A DNA stretch of 64,000 nt from Hyphomicrobiales bacterium (GCA_900465675.1 UBJR01000009.1:372001-436000), one strand, 5' to 3'. Shown: positions 41,724-51,120, numbered from the stretch's first letter. Translations and numbers: made by a program. Notes: a model not told the origin generated them from the letters alone.

Positions 41724-42829
41724 TTTAAATCCAATGTCATGACTACGGGGCAATGGTCGGATGCTTTCGGCCGGTCCCAGCCTGTGCGCGGATAGCGCTC
41801 CACCTCCTGGCCCGGCGGAAACACGGTGCGGAAGGGCTGGCCGTTGCGGATGATCTCGGGCTTGCGCCCGGCATTGGCGGCGGAAAGCGCCGGTGACAGC
41901 CAGATATAGTCGAGCTGACAAAGCCACTGCTCCTGCGGGCCGCGGGCGTGGTAAAGCGTCCAGCGATCGATCGGGTCGCGGCGGCGCATGACATTCTCCG
42001 CAAAACCGTCATGGCTGAAAGCGTCGAGCGCACTTTCCGTCTCGTCGCGATGCTCGAAGCGGTAGCCGGTCCGCCGGCTTCCGATCACGTCGACGCGCTC
42101 CTGATAATCATTCATGTCGCCGCAGATGGCGAAATTCTTCGAGGCTGTCGCGCCCGCGCCGAATCGATCCTCGATGATCCGCCGCACCGCCCTCACCTCG
42201 GCCCGCCGCACCGGCATGGTCGATTGCCTTCCATCGAGGCCATCGCGCGGACTGCCCATCGATTTGAAATGCACGACATAGAGCGTGAACGGCACGCCGC
42301 CGATCAGGAGATCGAGCTCCAGGCAGTCGCGCTTGAACACCTTGTCGTCCATATGTCCATGCGGCGCCAGTGTGTCGTCGAACAGGCCGAGATCGCGATA
42401 GGTCATCATCGCGTGGCTCTTGATCTCGCGAAGCTCGATCTTCTGGCCGTCGCGGGTCTCCTCGCGCATCAGCACGGCGACGTCGATGCCGCGGCTGTCA
42501 TTGCCCTCGACCAGATATTTCTGCCGGTAGCCATTGCCGACCATGCGGAAGAGGTAGCCGTATTCGAAGGCCTGCAGCGCCGCCATGTTGTCGATCTCCT
42601 GCAGGCAGAGGATATCGGCGTCGGCATCGGCAATCGCGAGCGCCGTCATCTGCCGCGTGTCATCGGTGGAGGCAACCACACGCGCCTGCTCCAGCTGCTG
42701 GTAGACACCTTCGTTGCGCACTTCGAAGAGCTGGATGACGCGGTCCTGGCGCAGCTGGTTGCGAAAGCCGGTGAAGTCGAAACGCGTCATCAGGTTTTCG
42801 ACGTTGAACGTGGCAAGGCGAAGCGACAT
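41720..42829 (-). CDS. Endonuclease/exonuclease/phosphatase family protein
   Basis: This 369-residue protein of the EEP superfamily starts MSLRLATFNVENLMTRFDFTGF with the metal-site Asn. ADADILCLQEIDNMAALQAFE has the metal-binding Glu, and FAICGDMNDYQERVDV and KASDHCPVVMTLDLK at the C-terminus give the catalytic DxN and SDH motifs. No signal peptide is present, so it acts in the cytoplasm, perhaps as a phosphodiesterase. It lies 70 bp after the ABC ATPase gene and overlaps the NUDIX gene, suggesting that imported phospho-compounds are processed here, although this is an inference. Confidence 0.87.
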   Translation of the reverse strand: MSLRLATFNVENLMTRFDFTGFRNQLRQDRVIQLFEVRNEGVYQQLEQARVVASTDDTRQMTALAIADADADILCLQEIDNMAALQAFEYGYLFRMVGNGYRQKYLVEGNDSRGIDVAVLMREETRDGQKIELREIKSHAMMTYRDLGLFDDTLAPHGHMDDKVFKRDCLELDLLIGGVPFTLYVVHFKSMGSPRDGLDGRQSTMPVRRAEVRAVRRIIEDRFGAGATASKNFAICGDMNDYQERVDVIGSRRTGYRFEHRDETESALDAFSHDGFAENVMRRRDPIDRWTLYHARGPQEQWLCQLDYIWLSPALSAANAGRKPEIIRNGQPFRTVFPPGQEVERYPRTGWDRPKASDHCPVVMTLDLK

Positions 42830-42899
42830 CAGGCATTCCCGGTTGGCATCGCAGCCATTAGTAGAGTCGAAAATCGCGTTCGTGAAGGCCGCAAAGCGA

Positions 42900-43928
42900 T
42901 CAGAGCCGCCAGGCCGACCGCACGGTGACAGCCAGCCGGTCGCCCGCCGAAACCGGCTCGCGGCTGAAAGCGCGCAGGATCTGCCCATCGGCCAGCGACA
43001 GCTTCAGCGCGTAGCGCTCGCCCTCGAACAGCACGGATTCGACCAGCGCAGGGATACCTTCGCCGCCAACGCTCACATCTTCAGGTCGAACGAGGATATC
43101 GCTGCCGGCGCCATCGGCGGCCGCGCCGCCGAGCGCCTCGCGCATCGCTTCCCAGTCAAGGCTTCTGGCATCACCGGCAGGAGACCTCAGGCGAAGGATC
43201 GCACCGCGGCCGATCAATCCGCCGACCATGCGCCCCTCCGGACGGGCATAGATTTCGGCAGGTGGCGCGACCTGCAGCAGCCGTCCTTCGGACATCACGG
43301 CGACATCGGTCGCCAGGGCCATCGCCTCGCTCTGATCATGCGTGACATAGATCATCGTCGCGCCCGAACGCTGGTGAAACTCGCGAAAGGTCTCTTCCAT
43401 TTCCTGCTTCAGGTGGCGGTCGAGATTGGCCAGCGGCTCGTCGAGCAGCACCACATCCGGCGACGTTACCAGGCAGCGGGCGAGCGCCACACGCTGCCGC
43501 TGGCCGCCCGACAGGTCCGCGGGGCGCCGCTCGGCATAATCGCCAAGCCTGACGGTCGCCAGCGCCTCCTGCACCCTGCGGCGATAGGCATCGCCGGTGA
43601 TGCCCCTGACCTTGAGCGGATAACCGGCATTGTCGGCAACGCTCATATGCGGCCACAGCGCATAGGACTGGAAGACCATCGCCATGTTGCGCTTCTCGGG
43701 CGGCAGCGCCTGCGATGCATCGGCCAGCAGCCGCTCGCCGAGATGGATCGACCCGTCGGTCGGCGTCTCGAAACCGGCGATCATCCTCAGAACAGTCGTC
43801 TTGCCGCAGCCGGAAGGGCCGAGCAGCGCCAGGAAACCGCCTTCCCGCACATCGAGCGATAGCCCATCGACCGCCGTTCGCCCGGTGCCGAAATCCTTGC
43901 TGACATGATTGAGCGTCAGTTTCGCCAC
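42900..43928 (-). CDS. ABC transporter ATP-binding protein (FbpC/PotA-like importer class)
   Basis: This 342-residue ATPase has Walker A GPSGCGKTT (about 37-45), the signature LSGGQRQRVALAR, Walker B VVLLDEP, an H-loop (YVTHDQSEAM) and a C-terminal TOBE regulatory domain (DILVRPEDVSVGGEG...). This arrangement belongs to iron(III), spermidine or phosphonate importers. The start is GTG at 43928. It overlaps the permease gene upstream by 13 bp. The preceding binding protein and fused permease complete the transporter. Confidence 0.92.
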   Translation of the reverse strand: MAKLTLNHVSKDFGTGRTAVDGLSLDVREGGFLALLGPSGCGKTTVLRMIAGFETPTDGSIHLGERLLADASQALPPEKRNMAMVFQSYALWPHMSVADNAGYPLKVRGITGDAYRRRVQEALATVRLGDYAERRPADLSGGQRQRVALARCLVTSPDVVLLDEPLANLDRHLKQEMEETFREFHQRSGATMIYVTHDQSEAMALATDVAVMSEGRLLQVAPPAEIYARPEGRMVGGLIGRGAILRLRSPAGDARSLDWEAMREALGGAAADGAGSDILVRPEDVSVGGEGIPALVESVLFEGERYALKLSLADGQILRAFSREPVSAGDRLAVTVRSAWRL

Positions 43929-45610
43929 GGCACCACTCCCTTGGGCAGCCGCTTTGCCAGCAATTCCAGAAGCAGCATCATGAAGACGACCATCAGCACG
44001 ACCAGCACGGACAGAGCCGAAGCGAGATCCGAGCTGCCGCTGTCGTCGAGATTATAGATCGCCACGCCGAGCGTCTGCGTCCCCGCCGACCAGAGCAGCG
44101 CCGAAATCGTGAGCTCATTGCAGGCGATCAGAAAGACGAGAATGACCGAGGCACCGGCCGCCGGCGCAATCAGCGGCACGATGATATCGGCCAGCCGGCG
44201 GAAGAAACCGGCGCCCGAAAGGCGCGCCGCCTCTTCCAGCGCCGGATCCAGCTGATGGAAGGCGCTGACGACGGGCTTCAGGCTGACGGCAAAGAAGCTC
44301 GACAGATAGGCAAGCAAAATGATCCAGACCGTGCCGTAAAGCGTGATGTTGAGCACCGGCAGCGGCGCGGCAAAGACGAGGATGAACGAGACTGCGACGA
44401 CGATGCCGGGCAGCGAATAGGGAATTTCGATCACGCTCGAGACGGTCCGCGCCAGGAGATCGCGGCGACGGCTCAGCGCATAGGCGGTCAGGATCGTCAC
44501 CAGCAGGAGACATACCGCGGCACCTGCGGCCAGCGACAGCGAATTGACGAAGGCCGTCCGCGTCACCGCCTGCCGGAAAAGGATTTCGTCGAAGGCATGG
44601 AAGGTCATGGTCTTGAAGGTCAGCGGCACGCCATAGGCAGGCACCAGCGCACCGGCGACGAGCGCGAAGAACGGCGCGGCCAGCATAAAAAACAGGATGA
44701 GCCAGAGGAGCGGCGTCAAGAGAAGCTTCCACGATCCGAGCTCGAAGGCAGCGGTCGCCCCCGACAAGCCCAGCACCCGGTAGTCGCGGCCGCGCAGCGC
44801 CCGGTCCTGTATCGCCAGACCGGCGACCGAGATCAGCGCGATGATGGCCGAAAGCAGCGCGACGTCGCCGAACGTCCGGCTGGTGAAGGCGGAGAATTTC
44901 GAGAAGATCAGCGTCGGCAGCGTATAGATCGATGCCGGAATGCCGAGAATGGCGGGAATGCCGAAATTGCCGGTGCAGGAAACGAAGGATATCGCCGCAC
45001 CCGCGATGACACCGGGCAGTGACAGCGACAGAATGATATCGCGGAACACGCGAAGGCTCGACGCACCCGATAGCCGCGCCGCCTCGACGCCATCGCGCGG
45101 CAGGCTCATCAGACTGGCCCGCAGCGCCAGGTGAACCAGCGGCGCATGCTGTACCCCATAGAGCAGCGCGATGCCGCCAACCGAATAGAGCGGCTGAGGC
45201 GTACCGAGCGGCGGCGCGATATGAAGCGCCTTCAGAAGCGGACTGGAGGGGCCGGACATCTGCACCCAGGCAAGTGCCGTCACCTGCGGCGGGATCATCA
45301 TCGGCAGCACGAAAAGGAAGCTGACGAGCCCCCTGCCGCGGATATCCGTCAGCGTCAGCACGAAGGCGAAGATGCAGCCGATCACCAGCGAAATGATGGT
45401 GCCGAGAATGGCGGTCACCAGCGTGTAATAGGTCGCGGACCAGAGCGCCGGATCGGAGAGCACCGCTGCTGCGCCGCCCTCTGCGAATGCCTCAATGCCG
45501 GCGGCAGCAAGCCGCACCAGCGGCAGGACGCTGAGAATAAGCACCACCAGAACGATAAAAGGAAACAGCCAGACTGGCTGGCTGTTTCCCGGACGAACAT
45601 AACCTTGCAT
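43916..45610 (-). CDS. ABC transporter permease, fused two-domain (FbpB-like)
   Basis: This 564-residue inner-membrane protein has two consecutive binding-protein-dependent permease domains. Each has an EAA loop (DGVEAARLSGASSLRVFRDIILSLSLPGVIAG and PALEEAARLSGAGFFRRLADIIVPLIAPA). About twelve transmembrane helices are expected. The fused form is typical of Fe3+ (FbpB/SfuB) and 2-aminoethylphosphonate-type systems. It starts 16 bp after the substrate-binding gene and overlaps the ATPase gene. Confidence 0.92.
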   Translation of the reverse strand: MQGYVRPGNSQPVWLFPFIVLVVLILSVLPLVRLAAAGIEAFAEGGAAAVLSDPALWSATYYTLVTAILGTIISLVIGCIFAFVLTLTDIRGRGLVSFLFVLPMMIPPQVTALAWVQMSGPSSPLLKALHIAPPLGTPQPLYSVGGIALLYGVQHAPLVHLALRASLMSLPRDGVEAARLSGASSLRVFRDIILSLSLPGVIAGAAISFVSCTGNFGIPAILGIPASIYTLPTLIFSKFSAFTSRTFGDVALLSAIIALISVAGLAIQDRALRGRDYRVLGLSGATAAFELGSWKLLLTPLLWLILFFMLAAPFFALVAGALVPAYGVPLTFKTMTFHAFDEILFRQAVTRTAFVNSLSLAAGAAVCLLLVTILTAYALSRRRDLLARTVSSVIEIPYSLPGIVVAVSFILVFAAPLPVLNITLYGTVWIILLAYLSSFFAVSLKPVVSAFHQLDPALEEAARLSGAGFFRRLADIIVPLIAPAAGASVILVFLIACNELTISALLWSAGTQTLGVAIYNLDDSGSSDLASALSVLVVLMVVFMMLLLELLAKRLPKGVVPWRN

Positions 45611-45626
45611 CGGCGATCCGGTTCGA

Positions 45627-46607
45627 TCAATTCGATCCGTAGATGCCCGAGAAGGTCTTCAGATCCTGATCCGTGTTCTTCAGTGCTTCAGCGGCGTTGA
45701 TCGGCAGCACCTTGATGCTGTCGCGTGCCGGAAAGCCTTCCGGAACGTTCATGCCGTTGCGGGCAGGAATATAGCCGAGTTTCAGAAAGCCTTCCTGGCC
45801 TTTTTCCGACAGAACGTAGTCGACGAATTTCTTCGCCGCGTCGGCATTTTTGGCACCGGCGAGAATGCCGACCGGTTCGGTCACGGCCGAAACACCCTCT
45901 TCCGGGAACACGAACTCGACAGGCGCGCCCTTGGCCTTTTCGCGGATCGGCATGTAGTCGACGACGACGCCGTAAGCCTTTTCGCCCGAAGCCACCGACT
46001 TCAGGATCGCGCCATTGCCACCGGCAGCCGTCGCACCATTGCCGGCAAGCGCCTTGTAGTAATCCCAGCCGAGGCCCGGAACAGCCGCCAGCGTCTGCGC
46101 GTGGATCAGTGCCGCACCGGAGGTGAGCGGGCTCGGCATGGTCACGAGGCCCTTGGCCTCAGGCTTTGCCAGATCCTTCCAGCTCGTCGGCTTCATGCCG
46201 GCGGAGGTGTTGTACATGATGCCAGTGGTGATCAGCTTGGTCGAATAGTAATAGCCATCGGCGTCGTAGAGCGCAGCGTCGTAGTTGACTGCTTCCGGCG
46301 ACTTGTAGGCGAGCAGCTTGCCCGCTTCCTTCAGGCGCTCGAGCGTCACGGTATCTGCGATCAGCAGCACGTCGGCAACCGGATTGCCGGCTTCGATCTC
46401 GGCCTGCAGCTTCGCCATGATCTTCGGCGTGCCGTCGCGGACCCAATCGACCTTGATATCGGGATTGGCGGCCATGAAGCCATCGACGGTCGCCTGCGCG
46501 TCTTCGTTCGGCTGGCTGGTATAGAGAACCAGATTGCCGGCATGGGCCGAAACGGAGGCAAGACCTGCCGCGATCAGCGCGGCCAGTGCGGAGAGCTTCT
46601 TGTTCAT
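45627..46607 (-). CDS. ABC transporter periplasmic substrate-binding protein (iron/phosphonate class)
   Basis: This 326-residue protein has a signal peptide (MNKKLSALAALIAAGLASVSAHA) followed by NLVLYTSQPNEDAQATVDGFMAANPDIKVDWVRDGT, the opening of FbpA/FutA- and PhnS-type binding proteins. A Tyr cluster (DGYYYSTKLITTG) is near residue 118; I cannot tell whether it is the iron-binding Tyr pair. The start at 46607 gives the signal peptide and is preceded by AGGGATA. The ligand could be Fe3+ or an organophosphorus compound. The downstream phosphodiesterase-like and NUDIX genes favour the latter weakly. Confidence 0.88.
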   Translation of the reverse strand: MNKKLSALAALIAAGLASVSAHAGNLVLYTSQPNEDAQATVDGFMAANPDIKVDWVRDGTPKIMAKLQAEIEAGNPVADVLLIADTVTLERLKEAGKLLAYKSPEAVNYDAALYDADGYYYSTKLITTGIMYNTSAGMKPTSWKDLAKPEAKGLVTMPSPLTSGAALIHAQTLAAVPGLGWDYYKALAGNGATAAGGNGAILKSVASGEKAYGVVVDYMPIREKAKGAPVEFVFPEEGVSAVTEPVGILAGAKNADAAKKFVDYVLSEKGQEGFLKLGYIPARNGMNVPEGFPARDSIKVLPINAAEALKNTDQDLKTFSGIYGSN

Positions 46608-46785
46608 GGCGATATCCCTGAGCGTGAATGTTAGCCGTTCCATAGACAGGCCGAATAACATGATTGTGACATCCGGCCAAAGATGCCGGATGCGTGACAT
46701 CAGCTCTGCGCTTGACCGCAGCGCGCCAGCGCTATTTTCTTGCGGCGGATTGCGTGTTTCCGTTCAAATTTTGGGAGAGAGAATT

Positions 46786-47844
46786 ATGGAATACCGTCTG
46801 CTTGGCCGTTCCGGCCTGAAAATCTCGACAGTCACCATGGGCACCATGACCTTCGGCGGCGTCGGCTGGGCCAAGGCAACCGGCAGCCAGGATGTGGCCG
46901 AAGCAAGCCGCCTCGTCGACATGTGCCTGGATGCCGGCGTCAACCTGATCGATACCGCCGACGTCTATTCGTCCGGCGCCTCGGAGGAAATTATCGGTGA
47001 AGTGCTCGGCGGCAAGCGCAAAAGCGGCGTCATGCTCGCCACCAAGGCCCGCTTTCGCATGGGCGACGGGCCGAACGATGTCGGCTCCTCGCGCCAGCAC
47101 CTTATCGAAGCCTGCGAGGCAAGCCTGCGCCGCATGAAGACCGATGTCATCGATCTCTACCAGCTGCATGAATGGGACGGTCAGACGCCGGTCGAGGAAA
47201 CCATGGAAGCGCTCGATACGCTCGTGCGCCAGGGCAAGGTCCGCTATATCGGCTGCTCGAACTTTTCCGGCTGGCATATCATGAAGGCGCTCGGTATTTC
47301 CCGCGAGCACAATTACCAGCGCTTCGTCAGCCAGCAGATCCACTACACGCTGGAAGCCCGCGACGCCGAATACGAGCTGCTGCCTGTGTCGATCGACCAG
47401 GGCCTCGGCGTTCTCGTCTGGAGCCCGCTGGCCGCCGGCCTGCTCTCCGGCAAGCACCGCCGCAACCAGGCGACACCAGAGGGCACCCGCCAGTTCGCCG
47501 GCTGGCCGGAGCCGCCGATCCGCGACGAGAACCGCCTGTGGAATATCGTCGATGCGCTGGTCTCGGTTGCCGAAAGCCGCGGTGTCTCGGCCGCCCAGGT
47601 AGCCCTCGCCTGGCTGATCGGCCGCCGGGCGGTGACTTCAGTCGTCATCGGCGGACGCACGGAAGCGCAGTTCAAGGATAATCTCGCCGCCGCAGAACTG
47701 ACGTTGACCGCCGAAGAGCGCAAGCGCCTCGACGATGTCAGCGTCCCGCCGCTCCTCTATCCCTACTGGCACCAGCGCAACACCGCGAGCGACAGGCTGA
47801 GCGAGGCCGATCTCGAGCTGCTCGCCCCGCATCTCAACCCGTAA
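46786..47844 (+). CDS. Aldo/keto reductase
   Basis: This 352-residue NADPH-dependent oxidoreductase has the TIM-barrel family motifs MEYRLLGRSGLKISTVTMGTMTFGG, NLIDTADVYSSGASEEIIGEVLGGKR (Asp/Tyr of the tetrad), VMLATKARF (Lys) and DLYQLHEWDGQTPVEETMEAL (His). The GVLVWSPLAAGLLSGKH and VVIGGRTEAQFKDNL blocks are also present. It probably reduces an aldehyde. GGGAGAGAG precedes the ATG. It is divergent from the ABC binding-protein gene and followed by a strong bidirectional terminator. Confidence 0.9.
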   Translation: MEYRLLGRSGLKISTVTMGTMTFGGVGWAKATGSQDVAEASRLVDMCLDAGVNLIDTADVYSSGASEEIIGEVLGGKRKSGVMLATKARFRMGDGPNDVGSSRQHLIEACEASLRRMKTDVIDLYQLHEWDGQTPVEETMEALDTLVRQGKVRYIGCSNFSGWHIMKALGISREHNYQRFVSQQIHYTLEARDAEYELLPVSIDQGLGVLVWSPLAAGLLSGKHRRNQATPEGTRQFAGWPEPPIRDENRLWNIVDALVSVAESRGVSAAQVALAWLIGRRAVTSVVIGGRTEAQFKDNLAAAELTLTAEERKRLDDVSVPPLLYPYWHQRNTASDRLSEADLELLAPHLNP

Positions 47845-47856
47845 AAATCAGAGCAT

Positions 47857-47888
47857 AATCGGCGCCCTCGGGCGCCGATTTCCTTTGC
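47857..47888. terminator. Bidirectional terminator between the aldo/keto reductase and GNAT genes
   Basis: A perfect 10-bp stem AATCGGCGCC-CTCG-GGCGCCGATT (47857-47880) is followed on the plus strand by TCCTTT. Confidence 0.75.
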
Positions 47889-47901
47889 GATCAGCGAAGC
47901 G

Positions 47902-48348
47902 TTATCCGCCGAGCCCTTCAAGCGCCTTCGTAAATCTCAAGCCGGTATGTTGATACCCGCAACGTTCATAGAGGCGGTGCGCGTCTTCGCGGCGGGAGCT
48001 GGGTTTCACTGTCGCGAGGCGGGCGCCGCGGTCATATAGCCAGCGCTCGCCATGAGCAATCAACAGTCCGGCGATGCCTTTGCCTCTGAAGTTCGAGGAA
48101 ACCACCAGCGCTGTAATGGCGCCATCGAGATCGTCTCGATAGAGAGTAGGAATGACGGACAAGGCGATCATTCCCGCCACTGCACCGTCTTCATCGGCGA
48201 CAAAGATCGCATAGTCCGGACGGTCGCTCAGCCGCTCGATTCGGGTAGCCATTTTGTCCGACGTTGTCGGATACCCCAGCTCAGCCATCAGTTTTGCCAA
48301 TTCCTCGACATCCGACGGAGTAGCACTCCTGACCTTGATCCCGCTCAT
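47902..48348 (-). CDS. GNAT family N-acetyltransferase
   Basis: This 148-residue single-domain acetyltransferase starts IKVRSATPSDVEELAKLMAELGYP and has the acetyl-CoA loop SSNFRGKGIAGLLIAHGERWL (R/Q-x-x-G-x-G/A). The C-terminal RLYERCGYQHTGLRFTKAL is typical. The acceptor substrate is unknown. It is convergent with the aldo/keto reductase gene, with no other gene in its transcript. The 103 bp to the next gene contain nothing notable. Confidence 0.88.
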   Translation of the reverse strand: MSGIKVRSATPSDVEELAKLMAELGYPTTSDKMATRIERLSDRPDYAIFVADEDGAVAGMIALSVIPTLYRDDLDGAITALVVSSNFRGKGIAGLLIAHGERWLYDRGARLATVKPSSRREDAHRLYERCGYQHTGLRFTKALEGLGG

Positions 48349-48451
48349 CGTCTTCCCTCAAACTTCGAAATTGGCGGGAAGATGCAGCGCGAGGCGAGTC
48401 GATGCAACCGAGCATCCGGCGTGAAAAAGCCAACCTTTGCCGGACCGGCTC

Positions 48452-49675
48452 CTAAAGCGCACCAATCTCACCGGCCACCAGCCTGCCGAGGCGGCCGATG
48501 CCCTCCTCGATCACCGCATCGTTGGCGCAGGAGAAACTGAGGCGGATGGTGCTGGCGCCCGAGCCGTCGGCGAAGAACGCCTTGCCGGGCACGAAGGCGA
48601 CCCTCGTGGTCTCGATCGACTTGGCAAGTAGCGCCGCGCCATCCATGCCCTCAGGCAGGGTGATCCAGATGAACATCCCGCCCTCGGGCTTGGTCCAGCT
48701 GACGCCGGCAGGCATATGCCGTGCAAGGGCATCAAGCATCGCATCGCGGCGATGGCTGTAGGCCGCCTTGATCTTCGCCACCTGCGCATCGAAGCCACGC
48801 TCGGCCACCTCGGCAATGGCCATCTGGTTGATGGTCGAGGAATGCAGGTCGGCCGCCTGTTTCATCAGCACCAGCTTGCGGATGACCTGGGTATTGGCAA
48901 CGATGAAGCCGACGCGCAGACCCGGCGCCAGCGTCTTCGAGAAACTGCCGCAATAGATCGTGCGGGTATCGTTGATATGACCCTTCCTGGCGATCTCGAG
49001 CGCCAGTATCGGCGGGATCACCTCGCCGTCATAGCGCAGGTTCTGATAGGCAGCGTCTTCGATGACGGCGACATCCAGCTCTTCGGCCAGTGCCAGCACC
49101 TTTTCGCGCCCTTCGCGATCGACACTCTCGCCGGTCGGATTGGAGAAATCGGCGGAGAGATAGGCGAACTTCACCTTGCCGCCATGCTTTTCGGCCGCCG
49201 CGCGATAGCTGTCCGGCGTCCGGTTGCCATTGGGCGTCAGCTGGTCGTAGGAGGGCTCATAGGCGTTGAACGCCTGCAGCGCACCGAGATAGGTCGGCCA
49301 GGTGACCAGCGCGGTATCCTTCGGCGACAGGAACAGCTTGCCGAGATAATCGAGCCCCTGCTGCGAACCCGAGACGATGAAGACGTTCTCGGTCTCGCAG
49401 GCAATACCGAGCCCGGCCATCTGCGTCACCAGCCATTCGCGCAGCGGCTTGTAGCCTTCGCTGACGGAATATTGCAGCGCCGAATTCACCGCCGCGCCGT
49501 CGAAGATGCCGGCATAGGCCGCCTTGAATTCCTTGTCCGGAAACAGCGCCGGATCCGGAATGCCGCCGGCAAAGGAGATGATATCGGGCTGGTCGAGCAG
49601 TTTCAGCAGCTCGCGAATCTCAGACGCACGCATCCGCGACGAACGCGTCGCAAACATTTCATCCCAGTTCAACAT
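48452..49675 (-). CDS. PLP-dependent aminotransferase (class I/II, 2-aminoadipate-like)
   Basis: This 407-residue enzyme opens MLNWDEMFATRSSRMRASEIRELLKLLDQPDIISFAGGIPDPALFP. The family of fold-type I aminotransferases related to 2-aminoadipate/aromatic aminotransferases begins this way. SGSQQGLDYLGKLF, LSADFSNPTGESVDREGREKVL and IYCGSFSKTLAPGLRVGF with the PLP Lys support it. There is no N-terminal GntR domain, so it is not a MocR regulator. GAGGAAA precedes the ATG at 49675. It is divergent from the branched-chain aminotransferase gene. Confidence 0.9.
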   Translation of the reverse strand: MLNWDEMFATRSSRMRASEIRELLKLLDQPDIISFAGGIPDPALFPDKEFKAAYAGIFDGAAVNSALQYSVSEGYKPLREWLVTQMAGLGIACETENVFIVSGSQQGLDYLGKLFLSPKDTALVTWPTYLGALQAFNAYEPSYDQLTPNGNRTPDSYRAAAEKHGGKVKFAYLSADFSNPTGESVDREGREKVLALAEELDVAVIEDAAYQNLRYDGEVIPPILALEIARKGHINDTRTIYCGSFSKTLAPGLRVGFIVANTQVIRKLVLMKQAADLHSSTINQMAIAEVAERGFDAQVAKIKAAYSHRRDAMLDALARHMPAGVSWTKPEGGMFIWITLPEGMDGAALLAKSIETTRVAFVPGKAFFADGSGASTIRLSFSCANDAVIEEGIGRLGRLVAGEIGAL

Positions 49676-49733
49676 GGGGTTTCCTCGCACTCTTTTTATA
49701 ATATCAGCAGATCATCACGGTCCGGAATTTATG

Positions 49734-49771
49734 TCAACAATGCTGACCTATTTTCTTGTCGCGGTGACAAG
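49734..49771. promoter_or_regulatory. Two adjacent inverted repeats between divergent aminotransferase genes
   Basis: GTCA-acaatgc-TGAC (49734-49748) is followed by CTTGTC-gcggt-GACAAG (49755-49771) in the 283-bp divergent region. They could be operators for a dimeric regulator. No regulator gene is adjacent. Confidence 0.35.
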
Positions 49772-49958
49772 TTCGTACGGATTGGCATCCAGAAGGCCTG
49801 CTCATACGGAAATCGGGCGGAACTCCCCGGACATTCGCCGCATCCCGCCGCGATTCCGCTCACGAAATGCCGAAACTCGGTGAAACAGACCTTTCCAAAA
49901 CGGGGGCGGCGGCAGTAGTGTGCCGCGCATTATTCAATGGACTACCAAGGTGCCAGCA

Positions 49959-51059
49959 ATGACCGCGACGTCGCCCTCTCCTGAAATCACAATCGAATTC
50001 CACAAATCTCCCGTCTCCGACGCAGACCGCATCAAGGCGATCGAAACGCCCGGCTTCGGCAAGGTCTTTACCGATCACATGGTTCTGGCGAAATGGACGG
50101 CCGACAAGGGCTGGCACGACGCAAAGGTCACCGCCCGCCGCCCGCTGGAACTCGACCCGGCAAGCGCCGTGCTGCACTACGCCCAGGAAATCTTCGAAGG
50201 CATGAAGGCCTACAAGGCCGATGACGGCCGCGTGCTGCTCTTCCGGCCGGAAGAAAATGCCCGCCGTTTCGCCCAGTCTGCAGCCCGCATGGCAATGCCC
50301 GCAGTGCCGGAAGAACTGTTTCTGAAGGCCGTCGAGGAGCTCGTCCGCGTCGACAAGAACTGGATCCCCACGGGTGATGCCAGCCTCTACCTTCGCCCCT
50401 TCATGTTCGCCAATGAAGCATTCCTCGGCGTACGCCCGGCGCAGGAATATATCTTCTGCGTCATCGCCTCGCCGGTCGGCGCCTATTTCAAGGGCGGCGC
50501 CAAGGCCGTCTCGCTCTGGGTCGAGACCGAATATACCCGCGCGGCCGCCGGCGGCACCGGTGCAGCAAAATGCGGCGGCAACTATGCAGCCAGCCTCGTA
50601 GCACAGGCAGAAGCCTCAAAGAAAGAATGCGATCAGGTCGTCTTCCTCGATGCAGCCGAACACCGCTGGGTCGAAGAACTCGGCGGCATGAACGTCTTCT
50701 TCGTCATGAACGATGGATCGGTCGTCACCCCGCCGCTCGGCGGCACGATCCTGCCCGGCATCACCCGCGCTTCTGTCATCGTGCTTGCCGAAGAAAAGGG
50801 CCTGCGCGTCGAACAGCGCCCCTATTCCTTCGCTGAATGGCAGGCCGATGCCAAGAGCGGCAAGCTCGTCGAAGCCTTCGCCTGCGGCACCGCGGCCGTT
50901 CTCGCCGGTATCGGCCTCGTCCGCCATGCCGGCGGCGAGTTCCTGGTCGGCGACGGCCATACCGGCAAGCTGACCACCGATCTACGCCAGCAGCTCGTCG
51001 GCCTGCAGAAGGGCACCACCAATGACGAGCGCGGCTGGACCCGTCTCATTCCGGCCTGA
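49959..51059 (+). CDS. ilvE: Branched-chain amino acid aminotransferase (IlvE)
   Basis: This 366-residue fold-type IV PLP enzyme interconverts Leu/Ile/Val and their 2-oxo acids. Signatures are LHYAQEIFEGMKAYKADDGRVLLFRPEENARRF, LYLRPFMFANEAFLGVRPA, AAAGGTGAAKCGGNYAASL with the catalytic Lys, and HRWVEELGGMNVFFVMNDG. The start at 49959 (MTATSPSPEITIEF) with AAGG upstream fits the family better than a GTG at 49920. It is close to ilvC (51779), so two steps of branched-chain synthesis are within 3 kb. Confidence 0.92.
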   Translation: MTATSPSPEITIEFHKSPVSDADRIKAIETPGFGKVFTDHMVLAKWTADKGWHDAKVTARRPLELDPASAVLHYAQEIFEGMKAYKADDGRVLLFRPEENARRFAQSAARMAMPAVPEELFLKAVEELVRVDKNWIPTGDASLYLRPFMFANEAFLGVRPAQEYIFCVIASPVGAYFKGGAKAVSLWVETEYTRAAAGGTGAAKCGGNYAASLVAQAEASKKECDQVVFLDAAEHRWVEELGGMNVFFVMNDGSVVTPPLGGTILPGITRASVIVLAEEKGLRVEQRPYSFAEWQADAKSGKLVEAFACGTAAVLAGIGLVRHAGGEFLVGDGHTGKLTTDLRQQLVGLQKGTTNDERGWTRLIPA

Positions 51060-51093
51060 TCAGCATTTGGCCGAAACACCAAACGTTTTACGG

Positions 51094-51120
51094 AAACCGG
51101 GCCTCTCGCCCGGTTTCTTG
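51094..51120 (+). terminator. Terminator after the branched-chain aminotransferase gene
   Basis: A perfect 9-bp stem AAACCGGGC-CTCTC-GCCCGGTTT (51094-51116) is followed by CTTG. Confidence 0.65.

Noticed and set aside
40977..41927. Longer NUDIX frame starting at 41927
   Set aside because: The extra 68 codons overlap the C-terminus of the upstream EEP gene and lack homology. The ATG at 41723 with the ATGA overlap is better.
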